DNA of 64,000 nucleotides from Volutella citrinella. Lineage: Eukaryota; Ascomycota; Sordariomycetes; Hypocreales; Nectriaceae. The notes under the pieces were generated by a model that was not told the DNA's origin, did no database searches, and saw nothing but the letters and a program-made list of their open reading frames with translations. The DNA lies in contig JAWZSP010000009.1 of NCBI GenBank assembly GCA_034401135.1, positions 1,054,001-1,118,000 of the forward strand, read 5' to 3'. Position numbers and translations under genes: made by a program. Of the stretch, positions 19,860 through 32,400 are shown one piece after another. Within the stretch, counting starts at the first letter, position 1, and each line of letters starts with the position of its first letter.

Positions 19860-22800
19860 ATGGCCGCTCCCACGCCAGTCGGTGAAGACAACTGGCTCGC
19901 CTACCTGGAAGAAGCGGTCCGCAATGCCTCCGACCTTGAGTCCCGGGTCAACGCCGTCGAACACTACAAGCGCGCCGTCGGCGCTGAGCCTGGCAGTTTG
20001 CGCCTCTGGCTAGCCTACTGCAATTACTTTTGGTCGCTATGGGAAGCCGCCCAGAGCCCCCTCGGCGATGGCTGGACTGATGAGGAACGCATCATGGGCC
20101 GTGAGCTGTTCTCGTTCGGCACCGCACTTGACCTATGGCAGCAGGGTTACCGCGCGATTCGATACCGCATCGGCGACAGTCACAACCTCTGGGACCGATG
20201 GATCTCGTTGGAGCTGGACCTCCTCTCGAGAACCAAGACGCCCGAGGGTATAAAACGAATTACCCACCTCTACCGCGACCGTCTCCTTACACCACACATG
20301 ACCTGGGAAGACACATCCCAAGGATACTCCAGCTTCCTCTCCGAGTACAACCGCGCTGCCTACGAGGCCTCTATGAAGGAGGTCACAACCAACGCTCAGG
20401 AGGTCAAGCGGCTCATCGCCGCCCGTGACCCGTTCGAGACCGCGCTCGACAAGGCTTTCAAGTCCGGCGATATTGAGGCCCAGAAGGAAGCCTTCACTAT
20501 ATATCTGGACTGGGAGATGATCCAAAGCCGCCGCAGTAACGACAATCCTGAAATCGGTATTGATCTCTGCTGCGGCCTCTACGCCCGCGCTCTGACCAGC
20601 GTGCTCGCTCTTGACCAGACGACTTGGTATGAGCTCGCCGTTTTCCTATCATCGTCCCACTCCGAGCTCAACAGCGCCGCCTCTCTCCTCGACATCCTGC
20701 GGAGGGCCGTAGAGCACTGCCCTTGGTCAGGTCTGCTGTGGAAAAGGTACATCATGTTTGCCGAGGAAGCCAAGCTCCCTTTTGCTGAGGTGGAGGCGAT
20801 CAAACACGCCGCCACGAGCGAGGACCAGTTGCTCAAGGACGGCATGGAGGGCATGCTTGAAATGTACTCTGCGTGGTGTGGCTTCTTGAAGCGGACCGCC
20901 ATGGATGCGACTGCCACCGACGAAGCTGTGGATGTCGCCGATGTGGGACTTGGCGCAGCTCTTGAGGATGTTTCAGTCGTGGGCCAGCGATTGTACGGCA
21001 AGGACTTCCAAGGAGACCCGAAGTACCGCCTGGAGAAAATTTATATTCAGTACCTAACCGAGAAGAAGGGTGCCATTGAAGAGGCCAGGGCTCAATGGAA
21101 CAAGCTGGCAGCTGCTCAGGTTCACGCCGATAGCCACGACTTCTGGTTCAGGTACTACATGTGGGAGATGCTTATCTTCTCATCCATGGGGTTCCAGGAG
21201 AACAGGAGCCCTACTCCCTCTTCCGCAGGTATTAGTTTCCGGGTTCCGACGCTGGCGACCAACGTTCTCTCCCGTGCCGTCTCCCGCAGAACCATCGACT
21301 GGCCTGAGAAGGTGTTGGACGTATACCTGCAGCACTGTAACGATTACGAGCCTCCGACATCCCTCCGAAAAGCGGCTGATCGAGTACACCGGACGAGCAA
21401 GGCTGTGAAGAAGCGCCGAGAACGTGAGAACGAAGAGAAGGCCGCAGCATATGCTGCCTACTATGACGCTCAAGGAGCCGCGCAACCCCAAGAGCCAACT
21501 GAGGAGGATTCCTCACCTGCAGGATCGAAGAGGAAGCGTGACGACAATGCCGATACCCATACCGAGGACGCCGAGGCCTCCAGCAAGCGCCACAAGGGCG
21601 AGACCAACGGTGATACACCTGCTCCAGATGCCGCACAGCCGCCCAAGCGAGACCGCGAAAACGCAACCATCATTATCAAGAATCTTCCTGGCGATACAAC
21701 CCAGAACAAGGTCCGGCAATACTTCAAGGACTATGGACACATTAACCACATCACCGCATTCGTGAAGGAGAAGGATGAGACCACGACCGCTCTCATCGAG
21801 TTCAGCTCCCCAGAAGAAGCTCAATCCGCTCTGCTAAGAGACGCAAAGTACTTTGGCCAGTCACAGATCAGCGTAAAGTCTGGACATGACTTGACCGTGT
21901 ATGTTGCCAACTACCCACCAGCGGCGGACCAGCAGTACATTCGCGATCTCTTCAAGGATTGTGGCGATCTCCTTAGCATTCGGTGGCCGAGCCTCAAAGT
22001 CAACACGCACCGCCGCTTCTGTTACGTTTCATTCCGCGACCACGAGGCCTCGGGGAAAGCCGTTCAGAAGGAAGGCACCCTCCTTGAAGGCAAGTATAAA
22101 CTCCTGGCCAAGTACTCGGATCCCGGACGCAAGAAAGCCCGCGAGGGCGCTTTGGACGAAGGCCGAGAAGTTCATGTTACAGGCTTGGACTGGTCAACGA
22201 CAGAACCTGAGCTCAAGGATGTCTTCTCCAAGTACGGCAACGTCACGCGAGTCAACATCCCTCAAGCCATTTCCGGGAGGAATCGTGGCTTCGCCTTCCT
22301 TGACTTTGCCACCAAGGAAGAGGCCGCCAAGGCGGTCGAGGAGATGAACAATACCAAGTTCCGTGGCCAGATCCTCGCCGTCGAACTGTCGAAGAAGTCA
22401 AAGGTCAAGCATACCGCCAAGACAATCATTGCGGGTGGCCGAGACTCTGCCTCCCCTGCACCCAGCAACCGTGATGCCGAGGGCGATGAGACGATGCAGG
22501 ATGGTCAAAGCGACGGCAAGCCAACGGCAGCGGAAATATCTGCGCGCACCATTGCGCTTCTGGGCCTCCCTGACACGGTCAATGACGCCCGCGTACGGGC
22601 ACTCGTCGAACCGATCGGGGCTATCGTCCAGCTGGTTCTCCAGCCCGCCAACGGTGGCGCCAAGATCGAATTTGTCGACGCCGCCACGGCTGGCAGGGCG
22701 GCCCTCCAGCTCAATAGCATTGAGGTCGATGGAAAGAAGTTGCGCACCGGAACCATCGAGGAGCTGCGCCACGCCAAGGCAGAGCACCAAGAGGACCGCA

Positions 22801-23126
22801 TAACGTACGGATCAAAGGGCAAAGAACAAGGCAAGGGCAAGCCCAAGACGACGGGTTTCATGCCCCCACTTACCACGATACGCCGCCCTGTCGTCGGCAA
22901 GCCGGGGCCGAAGCGTGGTTTGGGCTTCGTTAAAGCCTCAACAGCAGCCAAGAATGGTCCGGGGACGAATGGGTCAGAAGTGAAGAAGAGCAATGCTGAT
23001 TTCAAGGCCATGTTCTTCGCCAGCGGCAAGTCCGAGGCCAAGGACGATGGAAAACAGGCGAGCCCAGGGAACGCGGAGGTTAAGGAAAAGGCCAAGGAGG
23101 CCGCTAAGGAGGAGTCTAAGGAATAA
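19860..23126 (+). CDS. PRP24: U4/U6 snRNA-associated splicing factor Prp24 (SART3-like)
   Basis: The protein has 1088 residues in a single exon. Residues 1 to about 520 are helical and fit HAT (half-a-TPR) repeats, as in human SART3. A charged stretch with KRKR and KRHK nuclear signals follows. Four RNA-recognition motifs come next: about 602-673 (ATIIIKNLPG), 678-757 (LTVYVANYPP), 771-850 (VHVTGLDW...RGFAFLDF) and a divergent fourth at 893-970. The tail at about 1043 has SNADFKAMFF, matching the LSm2-8-binding motif at the C-terminus of yeast Prp24. The expected role is annealing U4 to U6 snRNA and recycling the di-snRNP in the nucleus. The architecture combines the HAT domain of SART3 with the four RRMs of yeast Prp24. 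It converges with the downstream helicase gene. The ATG follows a TTCATC leader with no earlier in-frame start. Confidence 0.93.
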   Translation: MAAPTPVGEDNWLAYLEEAVRNASDLESRVNAVEHYKRAVGAEPGSLRLWLAYCNYFWSLWEAAQSPLGDGWTDEERIMGRELFSFGTALDLWQQGYRAIRYRIGDSHNLWDRWISLELDLLSRTKTPEGIKRITHLYRDRLLTPHMTWEDTSQGYSSFLSEYNRAAYEASMKEVTTNAQEVKRLIAARDPFETALDKAFKSGDIEAQKEAFTIYLDWEMIQSRRSNDNPEIGIDLCCGLYARALTSVLALDQTTWYELAVFLSSSHSELNSAASLLDILRRAVEHCPWSGLLWKRYIMFAEEAKLPFAEVEAIKHAATSEDQLLKDGMEGMLEMYSAWCGFLKRTAMDATATDEAVDVADVGLGAALEDVSVVGQRLYGKDFQGDPKYRLEKIYIQYLTEKKGAIEEARAQWNKLAAAQVHADSHDFWFRYYMWEMLIFSSMGFQENRSPTPSSAGISFRVPTLATNVLSRAVSRRTIDWPEKVLDVYLQHCNDYEPPTSLRKAADRVHRTSKAVKKRRERENEEKAAAYAAYYDAQGAAQPQEPTEEDSSPAGSKRKRDDNADTHTEDAEASSKRHKGETNGDTPAPDAAQPPKRDRENATIIIKNLPGDTTQNKVRQYFKDYGHINHITAFVKEKDETTTALIEFSSPEEAQSALLRDAKYFGQSQISVKSGHDLTVYVANYPPAADQQYIRDLFKDCGDLLSIRWPSLKVNTHRRFCYVSFRDHEASGKAVQKEGTLLEGKYKLLAKYSDPGRKKAREGALDEGREVHVTGLDWSTTEPELKDVFSKYGNVTRVNIPQAISGRNRGFAFLDFATKEEAAKAVEEMNNTKFRGQILAVELSKKSKVKHTAKTIIAGGRDSASPAPSNRDAEGDETMQDGQSDGKPTAAEISARTIALLGLPDTVNDARVRALVEPIGAIVQLVLQPANGGAKIEFVDAATAGRAALQLNSIEVDGKKLRTGTIEELRHAKAEHQEDRITYGSKGKEQGKGKPKTTGFMPPLTTIRRPVVGKPGPKRGLGFVKASTAAKNGPGTNGSEVKKSNADFKAMFFASGKSEAKDDGKQASPGNAEVKEKAKEAAKEESKE

Positions 23127-23771
23127 AAAGCGAGACCTGTGGCTCGCGTTATGGTTCAACTATTTGCTATGGTATGGTCATGGTTTGGCAGGCGTCGGGG
23201 ACTGGAGGGATATTTGGCTGGGCACACGGTTGTATTATTGATGACTAGTCAAGGACATGAAGACGATGTGAAGGAACGTGTGTGAGCAGTTAGATAAACT
23301 TAGTAAAGTCCCTGGGAGACTGAAGATGCAACTACTGTTGCCCTGTTTTGTACGCGTCACTCTCCAGCACGATGCCGTCAAAGCAACGACTGCACCAAGT
23401 TGTATGTGGTCACTCCTCTCGTATTTCTCCATAACTGGAACATATGCCCGTCTAGTTGCCTCTCTACTTGCATGCATTGTCATTTCCTCCCATTTGTTCA
23501 TCCTGGAAAACTATGCTTTTACTCGACGTGAATCCACCAGCCTCATCTATGTATGCATCAGACCGTCCCACGCAGGTAAAACTGGAACCACATGACCCTG
23601 TCTCATGTTTCCGAGTTACCATGCCCGCCCACAATGTTGTCCAACGAGAGCCGCCCCAGTCACGCAGCCGCCAAAAATGAAAAAAGAAGAAAAATAGGAA
23701 TCCGCCACATCTATCCGTACAGCCGGAAGATGCGCACTGCCCCCAATTTTCACGACACTCCCGTCAGCCGC
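23127..23771. other. Convergent intergenic region
   Basis: This region holds the 3' ends of the Prp24-like (plus) and DHX29-like (minus) genes. Only short overlapping frames are present, and no further feature is seen. Confidence 0.6.
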
Positions 23772-26700
23772 TTACGCTTTGCTGACGGTGCCGGTGGGCG
23801 CGCGCTCGCCAAAGTCCTGCGTGAACAGACGCTGCCAGACATCGAGCCACTTCTCCTGTTGCGCCGTGGGCAGTTTGCCCGGCTGCTTAAAGGAGCGGGT
23901 CAGGAGCTCGCGAAGGCGTGTGCGGAGGACCTTGATGACGAGCATCGTCTTCCAGTCGGGGACGGCGAAGCGGCCGCGGTTGCTGTCGAGAACGATGACG
24001 CCAGAGTACATCTACGGTCTGTAAGTATTCTGTGAAGCAATGAAGAAGACTAGAGCAAACTCACATCGCAACGGACGTCGCCGCAGAGCAGCGCAATAGC
24101 AAAAGGATCCGTGGCGGTGGCCTCGTGGGCGTGATATACACTTTGAGGATTAGCTAGAAACGCCATGTGTATGTATGCCAAGCTGGACTCACGTCTTGGA
24201 CTGCATAATATGGTAGTATGACAGGTACTTGATGTCATTTCGTCCGCGGTTGACCGATGACGGGTGCAGGCTGATGGACTGATTGATGCCCATGTTGCGC
24301 AGGCCCTTGGTTCCCGGTGTGTCGCGGACGAGCACCTTGGGATAGAAGCTCCAGGCAATGACGGAGGCAGAGATCACGTCGTTGTCGCTGTTCAGGTTGA
24401 CTCGGCTCGGCATTTCAAAGAACTGCTGCTGCCGACGCCCGCGGCCGCCGGAGAAGCGAAGCCGGGAGAGTGTCCTCCGCTCTTCCTCAGTCAATGAGAG
24501 GAATCCCGAATCAGCTAGCGATGTCAACAGCTGGCCCTTGAGATCCTCAATGTTGGCCAGCGTCTGTTGGCTGAGGAAGTTCTTCCGGCAGAACTGAAAT
24601 TCCTTTCCGCCACCGCCAGCCGTCTGGCACACCCGCTTCCAGGCAAGGTAAGCGTTGTAGATCGTGAGAAGATCCGAGTCGCCGCGGCGGAAAGCCATGC
24701 GGGCATTGTCAGCCTGTGCGCGCTGGCCAAAGGGTGCGGAGAAGGGCGACTTGGATGAGAGAATGGCGGCTACAGTAATAGCCATGTCCAGGCACTTGAA
24801 CACTACGCCGAGCAGGATGAGCTTTCCGAGGAAAACGTCGAGCGGGAGGCGAGCCAGCTGGTGGCCCAGGGGCGTGAGCTCTTCGGCGGGCGTCAAGGCC
24901 CTGACGTCGACGAGGGCATCGATGGCGCGACGCATATTCTTGGCTGAAGGTGCATCCAAGGCGCCTCCCAGAGTCTCCTCAATGCCACCAATCTTGCAGA
25001 TCTTGACCCTGATGGCCAAGTCCTGGAGCGACAGTCGAAGCATTTCCGGCGTCTGCTGATCGCTCATCAGATTGTCATGTCGATACTTGGTGAACATGTG
25101 GAAGCATAGACCCTCCTGAACTCGACCCGCACGACCTCTCCTCTGCTTTGCATTGGCTCGCGAGATGAAGGTGTCGATGAGACGTGAGAGCTGCCGTCTT
25201 TCATCAAAGCGCATCTCCCGGTGCTTTCCGGTGTCAATGACGCACGTCACGTCAGGGATGGTGATACCAGTCTCGGCAATGTTGGTAGCCAGGACGATTT
25301 TGCGCATGCCAGGAGGCGGTACCAGGAAGGCGGATTCCTGGTCTTCCGTGGCAATTGTCGAATGGAGGGGATATACAAGCCAATCCTTCATGAATCGTGG
25401 GTCGCCCAGAAGCATGTCATTGAGCGTCCGGATCTCGGCAATACCAGGCAAGAAGACCAATACGGCCTTGCTAAAGTCTTGAAGCTGAGCATCGATGGCG
25501 ACGTGAGCGATCAGTTGCACGATCAAATCAAAGTCGATGCGGTACTCATCCATCTGTGAGAGAGTAGCACGTGTCTTTGTCGAGTATGACGCGAGGCTCT
25601 TGGAGATGTCGCTCTTAGGTCCCTCTCCTTCGCTCTCGGCAAGGTCGTCATCGAGATCCACCATCTTGTCTGCCGGTGAGTTTGCAGGAGTGTAGCCTGT
25701 CATCTCAACGGCATCCTCCAAATACCGTACCTGGACGGGAAATGTTCGTCCAGGAACATTGAGAACTGGGGCGCCGCCAAGGTAGGCCGAAAACCTCTCG
25801 GCATCGACAGTAGCAGACATCAGAACAACCTTGAGATCCCTTCGGCGCTGCATCAGCTTCTTCAGAACGATTAACAGGAAGTCGCTGTCAATGGATCGCT
25901 CGTGAACCTCGTCTAGGACCAAGTGAGTGACTTCCTGCAAGTCGTTGGATCCCTCCAACATTCGCATAACGATACCCGTCGTCGCATATACCAGTCGGGT
26001 TTCTCGAGAGGTGTTTGACTCGAGTCGAATCGCATAGCCCACCAGTGATCTGCTTGAACCCAGATCCTTCTTATTCTCGCCCAACTCCTCGCTCACTCGG
26101 CGTGCCAACGAGATAGCCGAAATTCGCCTAGGCTCGGTGCAGTAGACCTTACAAGCCTTACCCTGGGCAAGTTGGTGCTCCAGCAAGAAGGATGGGACCT
26201 GGGTACTCTTTCCACTGTCTTTTGTAAGTACATATATATCCCGTGAGGTGTTGGATACTCACCATCCGGTCTCACCGCAGACGATGACCACCTGGTTAGC
26301 GTCGACCGCGCTGAGTACCTGCTGCTTAAAGTGCCACATTGGAAGCTGCATTCGTGATTGCTAAAGGCCGTGAGCATCGGCTCCAGGATTCTTCTTTTGA
26401 AACTCACCAGCATGCTCTGGTACTTTGGAGTGCTTGACTTGTCCGCCCAAATCTTCTGATAATATTCTGCATTCGCTCCTGTCTGCCTGGAGCGCTCCTG
26501 GCTGGCATCGTCACCAGAATCATGCAAGTTCTTGGCAGCGCCACGACCTCTAAACGCACCCTGGATGATGACACCATCCTCGAGCTCTCTATCATGTCTT
26601 TCGCGGACAAGTGCCCTTAGTTCTCTTACAACATTTCGGTCTTGTGCGTCGATCTGCTCCTTCTTGGCTTCTGCGAGCTCTGTCCACAGATCGCGCCACA

Positions 26701-28510
26701 TGGGAGGCAGCTTCAGGCCTGTCTTTTCATCCTTGGCGTTTCCGCTAAAGATGTAGTACAGCGCAGTGGTGGCAACATAAGCTTCGGACTGCTTTGCGTC
26801 GGGGGTGGCAATCCCCATCATTGTGAAAGTGAAGTGGCTTGGGTCGGCGATGATTTCGATATCGGATGAAAATGAGCTCGGCGGCAATTCTTGAGGCTTG
26901 TTCCAGAAGATGTCGACAGAGTGGCGGTTAGCAAACGACACATCTGACACTACCGTATAGGTGACTCTGGCCGATGCATCTCTGCTTCAGGTCAGCAAAT
27001 GTTCACTTCCAAGAAGCCAAGGGTGGACGAACCGTGAGCGGCATGCCTCTTCCAGCGTCCGTTTAGGGCTGACACCCGTCAACTTTCCAAAATCGCGGAT
27101 CACGATCTTGACTCCATTGCTTGAATTCACCACTGTACGACTTTCGCCCGTTACTGCGTCAACCTCATTTTGAGGCAGAGAGTCGAAGAGGCCCCCAATG
27201 TCGTCATCGTCGTCCGCCCCGGCCAAGATTTCGGCGGCGATACGTTCTGCCTCATCATTTATGTCTTCGTCTGGCGTTTTCTTCGCAATCGCCTCCTCTG
27301 TTAGTTGAGGTTCTAGTCCTTCCGTCTTGAGCTCTTTCTTCGTCGCAGCCAGTTTCTTTTCCAAGTCGACGCGCTGGGCTTTCCACTGCTGCTCCGCCAC
27401 AAATTTGTCGAAGAGAACATCATTCTCGATCTTTCTGATCTTGGCTTCCAGCTTAGCAACGACAAGTTCGTCTTCGGGGTCTGCGGGTTTGCTCTGTAAT
27501 CGTTCCAGCTCCAGAAGCTTCGCCTTGGTTTCAAGGTACTTTGGTACCAATTCGTCAGCTTCTATATCGCTATCACAGGTCACCACCAGCTTCTTTGCGG
27601 GCGATGACTTTTTTGCGGATCGACTACTTCCGCCCCCAGCCTTGTGTTTATTTCCGTTGCGAGGGTCTGCGTGCCGCGGCGTGGAGGATCGAGTTGGGAC
27701 CGGGCTCTCTTGAGGGGTGTCTGGTCAAGGATCAGCATTGTTGTGTGAACCACAATCCAAGGGGGAAAACCCACCCGTAGCGCTTTTGGGCCCTGACTTA
27801 AACCTGTTCTCATACGGCGGCAGCTCGTCTGGGGAACACTCTCGAGCCAGCCAGTCAAGCGCCTCATCTAGACCCCAAATGCAATCACGTGGATTGGAAG
27901 CGACGTTTGGAGCAATCTCGAGTATGTAGCGGATCACAGCCGAGACGCGCTCGCTGGGGAACTCGGCGGCAGCGAGGGCTTGCTGAAGAGTCCATAATCG
28001 CACGACCATTTCCTCCTCCGGGGCCATCTTTCCAGCGCCCGTGTTGTCAGAGGAAGCCAAGCTCGATGCAGAAAAGCGGCTCTCTGCCTGAATCAAGTCC
28101 AGGATATAGTCCATAAGCTCCTGCGGCAGCCATTTGTAGCTGTTGACCGAGTCGGCTTGGCTTCGAAGTAATCGTCGATCCGTCTCCAGCCGAAGCCGCT
28201 GGCGCTGGGCATCCCTCTTGGTCTTGGGAGCATGCTTCTCGACCATGACCTGGAGCTCGCCCTCCTCCAGCTGCTTCTCGAACTCCTCCGGGCTCAAAGT
28301 CTTCTCCTCGGTGGCGGGCTTGGCGGTGCCATCATCGGTCGTCGTCGTTGGCGGGGCATTTGGTGGAGGGGCAGCCTGCCCTTTGGATGGCGCTGTAGCG
28401 GGCGTCGGCTCGGGTTCGGTCTCAGGTCGCGGCTTGGAAGCAATGGATGTGGTAGCAAAGCCACGGGCCGGATTGGCGGCGGGCTTCTTCTTCTTCTTGG
28501 CACCAGCCAT
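23772..28510 (-). CDS. DHX29: DHX29-like DExH-box RNA helicase
   Basis: Seven exons are read from the minus strand: 28510-27775, 27720-27033, 26981-26408, 26360-26263, 26214-24193, 24140-24065 and 24011-23772. They join in phase to about 1477 residues. The N-terminus (MAGAKKKKKPAANPARGF) is Lys-rich. A DCIWGLDEALDWL segment (about 225-237) matches the UBA-like helix seen in DHX29. The helicase core shows motif I GETGCGKS (695-702), TEPRRISAISLARRV (Ia), DEVH (800-803), SATVDAERF, TNIAETGITIPDV, and QRRGRAGR (motif VI). Winged-helix, ratchet and OB-fold regions follow. DHX29 binds the 40S subunit and assists scanning on structured 5' leaders, so cytoplasmic initiation is the expected role. The fourth intron cuts the Cys codon inside the Walker A loop. 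A related paralogue (DHX57/YTHDC2 type) is possible but the N-terminus favours DHX29. Confidence 0.85.
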
Positions 28511-29436
28511 GGCCAGATGTTGGGGAACTCGGTTGGTAGAGGTTGTTGTTTGTCGCAGGAGCCGGACACTGGAAGGGTCTCGTGTGGGACGAGAGAGTGG
28601 ACCAACGGAGTGGATGCTGTGACGCAACGGAGCTTGCTCAACTTCAGGTAAGGTAAGGTATATCTTGTCCAAGGCACGCCGGTGACTCAGGCCGAACCTG
28701 GCACTGCGCAGGATGCAGGGTTTTTCTTGGTAGGAAGGTATTGCATCTGTGGGTTGGTGCTCTTTAACCGTTGCTTATTATTTTATCCTTTGAGCACTCC
28801 TGGCTAAAGGCCTGCCATACAATTGGCCTCCTTGGTCGCTACGTGGATGAAAATAGTGCATGGAAAAAAAAAAGACGATGTCAGATCTATGGCCATCAAC
28901 CGGAGAAGAAGTGATGAGGGCCCAGGCACCATGACCAAAGCATATTTAAAAAGAAGGATGGTATCTCTTAGATGCGCACAAGATCCATAGGTCCTCAGTA
29001 GTGAAGCTACAATTCAGCATCCTGTCCGACGCGCATTCTAGGGTAGAGGTGAGATAAATCGGCTTCTGGCGGTTGAAGCCCTGCAAACCCCACTAAAAGG
29101 GTGTACCATGTACCAGTCTGCATCCCAGCAGCCAAGGAGTAAGCGGTGAAACCCCGCCTTCTGTGCGCTCAGTGTTCGTGATCCTCACGGCGCACCCACA
29201 GCGCTGTTCTGGTGTGTGTCTAACCACCAACCCCACCATCTCGACGTGGGTCCGTCTTGGGTGTCAAATTCATTCACCACTTGCCTAAACACGTTCAAAC
29301 ACCACCATCTCGGCCTCCACATCCCGCGACTGCCCCGAACGAACGGCCTCGTCTCGAATCCTGCCCCGCGCCTTACCTCTGGCGTCCGTGAAGCTCTGGT
29401 AGCCCCAGATGGTCGCCATCGAGTCTCGCTTCCATC
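28511..29436. other. Divergent promoter region, DHX29-like / GCN1
   Basis: The genes on both sides point away from each other, so this 0.9 kb carries both promoters and leaders. I recognise no specific site or additional gene. Confidence 0.6.
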
Positions 29437-32400
29437 ATGTCTGAAGTCGAGGCCCAAGACTCCGGCTCCTCGCCGAGCCTCGACTTTGCCGCCACTAGAA
29501 AAGCCCTGGCCTCGTCCTCGACCGCAGTCCGTATAGCTCAGCTGCGCACAATCGACGAGAGGATATCCCAGAAGAGTGCGCCCCCGGCCTCCGCCTGCCC
29601 TCGCCAGGTTCTGACTGACATGCTATCCTTCCAGATGTCGCCAGCGAAATTCTCCCTGCCCTCCTGAAGCTTCTGTTCAACACCCACGCTTTCTACACCG
29701 ATAGGCAATCCAGGCAGGCTGTTCAGAACTGCCTGGTCTCCGTGATTACCTCCGGCGCCGACTCCAAGACCCTCGCTCCCCTCATCGACGCCCTGCGCAA
29801 GGAAACCCAGAAGCATGGCATTGCGACCTCGAGCGCATTTGTCTTGGTGGAATGGTGCAGCTTGTTGATGCAACACCTTTCCGATAGCCCTCTTTGGAAC
29901 GAATTCGGCAAGGATATCGTTCTCGCCGACGCCGACGCCCTGGAAAAGACGCTCCAACCAGTAACGAGAAAGTCAGTAGCTCACTCTGCGCTTGTCGTTG
30001 CTCGGAGGGGGTATAGGAAGCTTCTCTCCAACCCCGACACCTCTGAAAAGCGCCTCACGGACGCAGTGGCAGCCCTTGCCACTAAGGGTGCCCAACCCAA
30101 CGCCAAGAATGCGGTGCTTCTGGGAGTCCTGGCCGGTGTCTCAGCTCGAAAGGCTCACCTTCGGCCAATTCTCGAGACATTGAAGCCTAAATACTACGAG
30201 TTCTTTACCCGAGAGTTGGTTGGATCTCGTACCCCGGTTCCTGAGCACCTCGCACTTGGACTCGAGGACTTCTTCGCATCCTTTGCCACTCTGGAGGAGG
30301 TCAGCAAGGACATCGTCCCTGCAATTGAAAAGGGACTGCTTCGAGCTCCCGAGGTTGTCCTGGGAGGTGTGCTCACGCCACTAGTCAAATCTCTCCCCGA
30401 GTCATTCGACCTCTCTAAGCTGCTTGACCAAAAACTCCTGAAGCCCATTCTGTCAAACATCAAATCCACCAACGCTGCCATTCGTACTGGAGCGCTTACC
30501 GCCTACCAAACCATTGTTGCCCGCTGCCACGAGTTCGACTCTACGGACCATGTCGTTGACGAGATTGCAAACCCTTTGAAGACCGGGAAACTGGCCACGC
30601 CCGACCATCGAGTACTGCACTCTCAAATGCTGGAGGCTTCTCCACTATCCAAATCCAGCGCCGACAAGGTCACGACTGCCCTTGCTACTGTGGCCGGAAA
30701 GGAAGGAAATGAAGCTGCTCTAGTAGCAGAGACTGCTGCGCTGGCTAGAGCTATTGCTTTTGTCTTTGACAACGGCGGCGAGCTGCCCAAGCCTGTCTTG
30801 GATGCAATTTCCAAGGGGCTTGCGGAGAAGAAAGCCCCGTCTCGCAAGGCATGGTTGTTACGCATGGGAGGTGTGCTGCAATCTTTTAGCCAGGTTGAAT
30901 CCGTTTCTCCAGGCATGTTTGCCTTTGTCGAGGCGGTCATTCCCAAATTGATTGCCAACTTCACTGAAGTCATCGCAAATGCTGCCACTGCAACCCAGAA
31001 CGGACTAGTTGTAGGAGCCTACATTCTTGTCTCTTCTTCTCCGATCGTGCAGGCTCGATTCCCCGAGTGCACTGCCGTCGCCCCGCTTTCCAAGGCGGCG
31101 GTACCCAAGAATGCCCTGTCCCTAGACGCCAAGTCCGGGTTCCTACTCAATCACCGAGTATATTCTAAGATCACGGCTGATGAGGACCTTATATGGCTCA
31201 TCCGTGCCCTGTCCTCGGTTTCCGATAGCTTGAATGACAAGACTGAGAAGCCCGTCCTGCTTGCTTGGGCGGAAGCGGTTATTCATCTCGTCTCAGCTCA
31301 AGCCGTACCGGCCAAGGTTCAGCAGGAGGCTTCCAAATCACTATCAGATTTGTACCTTCAAAAACCGAAGCAAATTTCCAACATCATCATCAGTGGTCTT
31401 TGGGATGTACTAGAACACGCTGAAACTGGCGACAGAGAACGAAAGGTGGACACTCTCAACCTGAATCTCGTTCTTCGGTCGATCTGCCTCCCAGCAAAGA
31501 GTGCAGGCGAGCCTGGGAAATCGGTCCCAGAAGAAGAGCTGGAACAGCAAGCCTGCTCTCTAATTGTGGTAGCTCGACCTGATCTGATTCCACGGGCCAG
31601 CTGGATTGACTTGTGCCTACGGATGGGAGTTGACCCTGGAGATCTTGCGCGAAGATACCAAGACGATCTCCTGAAGGCAATTGGGTCCAAGACTTCCTTT
31701 GACAACAAGGTATGGTCTGGATATTTAATCTTCCAAGTATTTGAAACTAACCACGGCCTCAGTCTGACTCGGCCAAGAAGGCCGCTTACAATGCCGCCGC
31801 GGATCTAGCCTTCGTTGCCCCCGAAATCATCATTCCCCGGCTGTTGAAGCTGATTTCTCACGATTTGGATGCCGAGCAATTGCAAAATATCGGTCCAACC
31901 GAGGCGGCCATTTTCAGAACGCCTGAAGGAACTGCTTTCGTCGATGTTCTCGCTAAGAAAGCGCAACAGCCTCTTGACAAGAACAACAAGGACTACGACA
32001 TTCTCAAGTGGGAGGAGGAACTGCGAAGCCAAATCGAGAAGAAGAAGGGCGAGAAACGGAAGCTTACCGCCGATGAATCCGCCAAGGTGAATGCTCAGTT
32101 GAAGAAGGAAGGTCAGATTCGACAGAATGTTCGCGAGATCGAAGCGCGACTGCTGCGAGGAATTGGCATTATCCGAAGTTTGGCAACAGGCCCCCCGACA
32201 GATGCAACTCAATGGCTCGGTACCGCGGTCTCCTTGCTTCTAAAGGCCATGGATGCTGGTGCCAACCTCGTGACTGGCGACGCAGCGCCTACCGCCTTCA
32301 TCCTGTGCTCTGACATGGTTTCGTCCAAGTTGGGTCCTGTCAGGCCCTTCATTGGTGCTGCCACCCTTCGTCTTCGGGACATCTCGCTCCCAGATAAGTA

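Noticed and set aside
24189..28672. Four separate minus-strand frames treated as separate genes
   Set aside because: They join through consensus introns in phase into one DHX29-like helicase, so they are exons of one gene.
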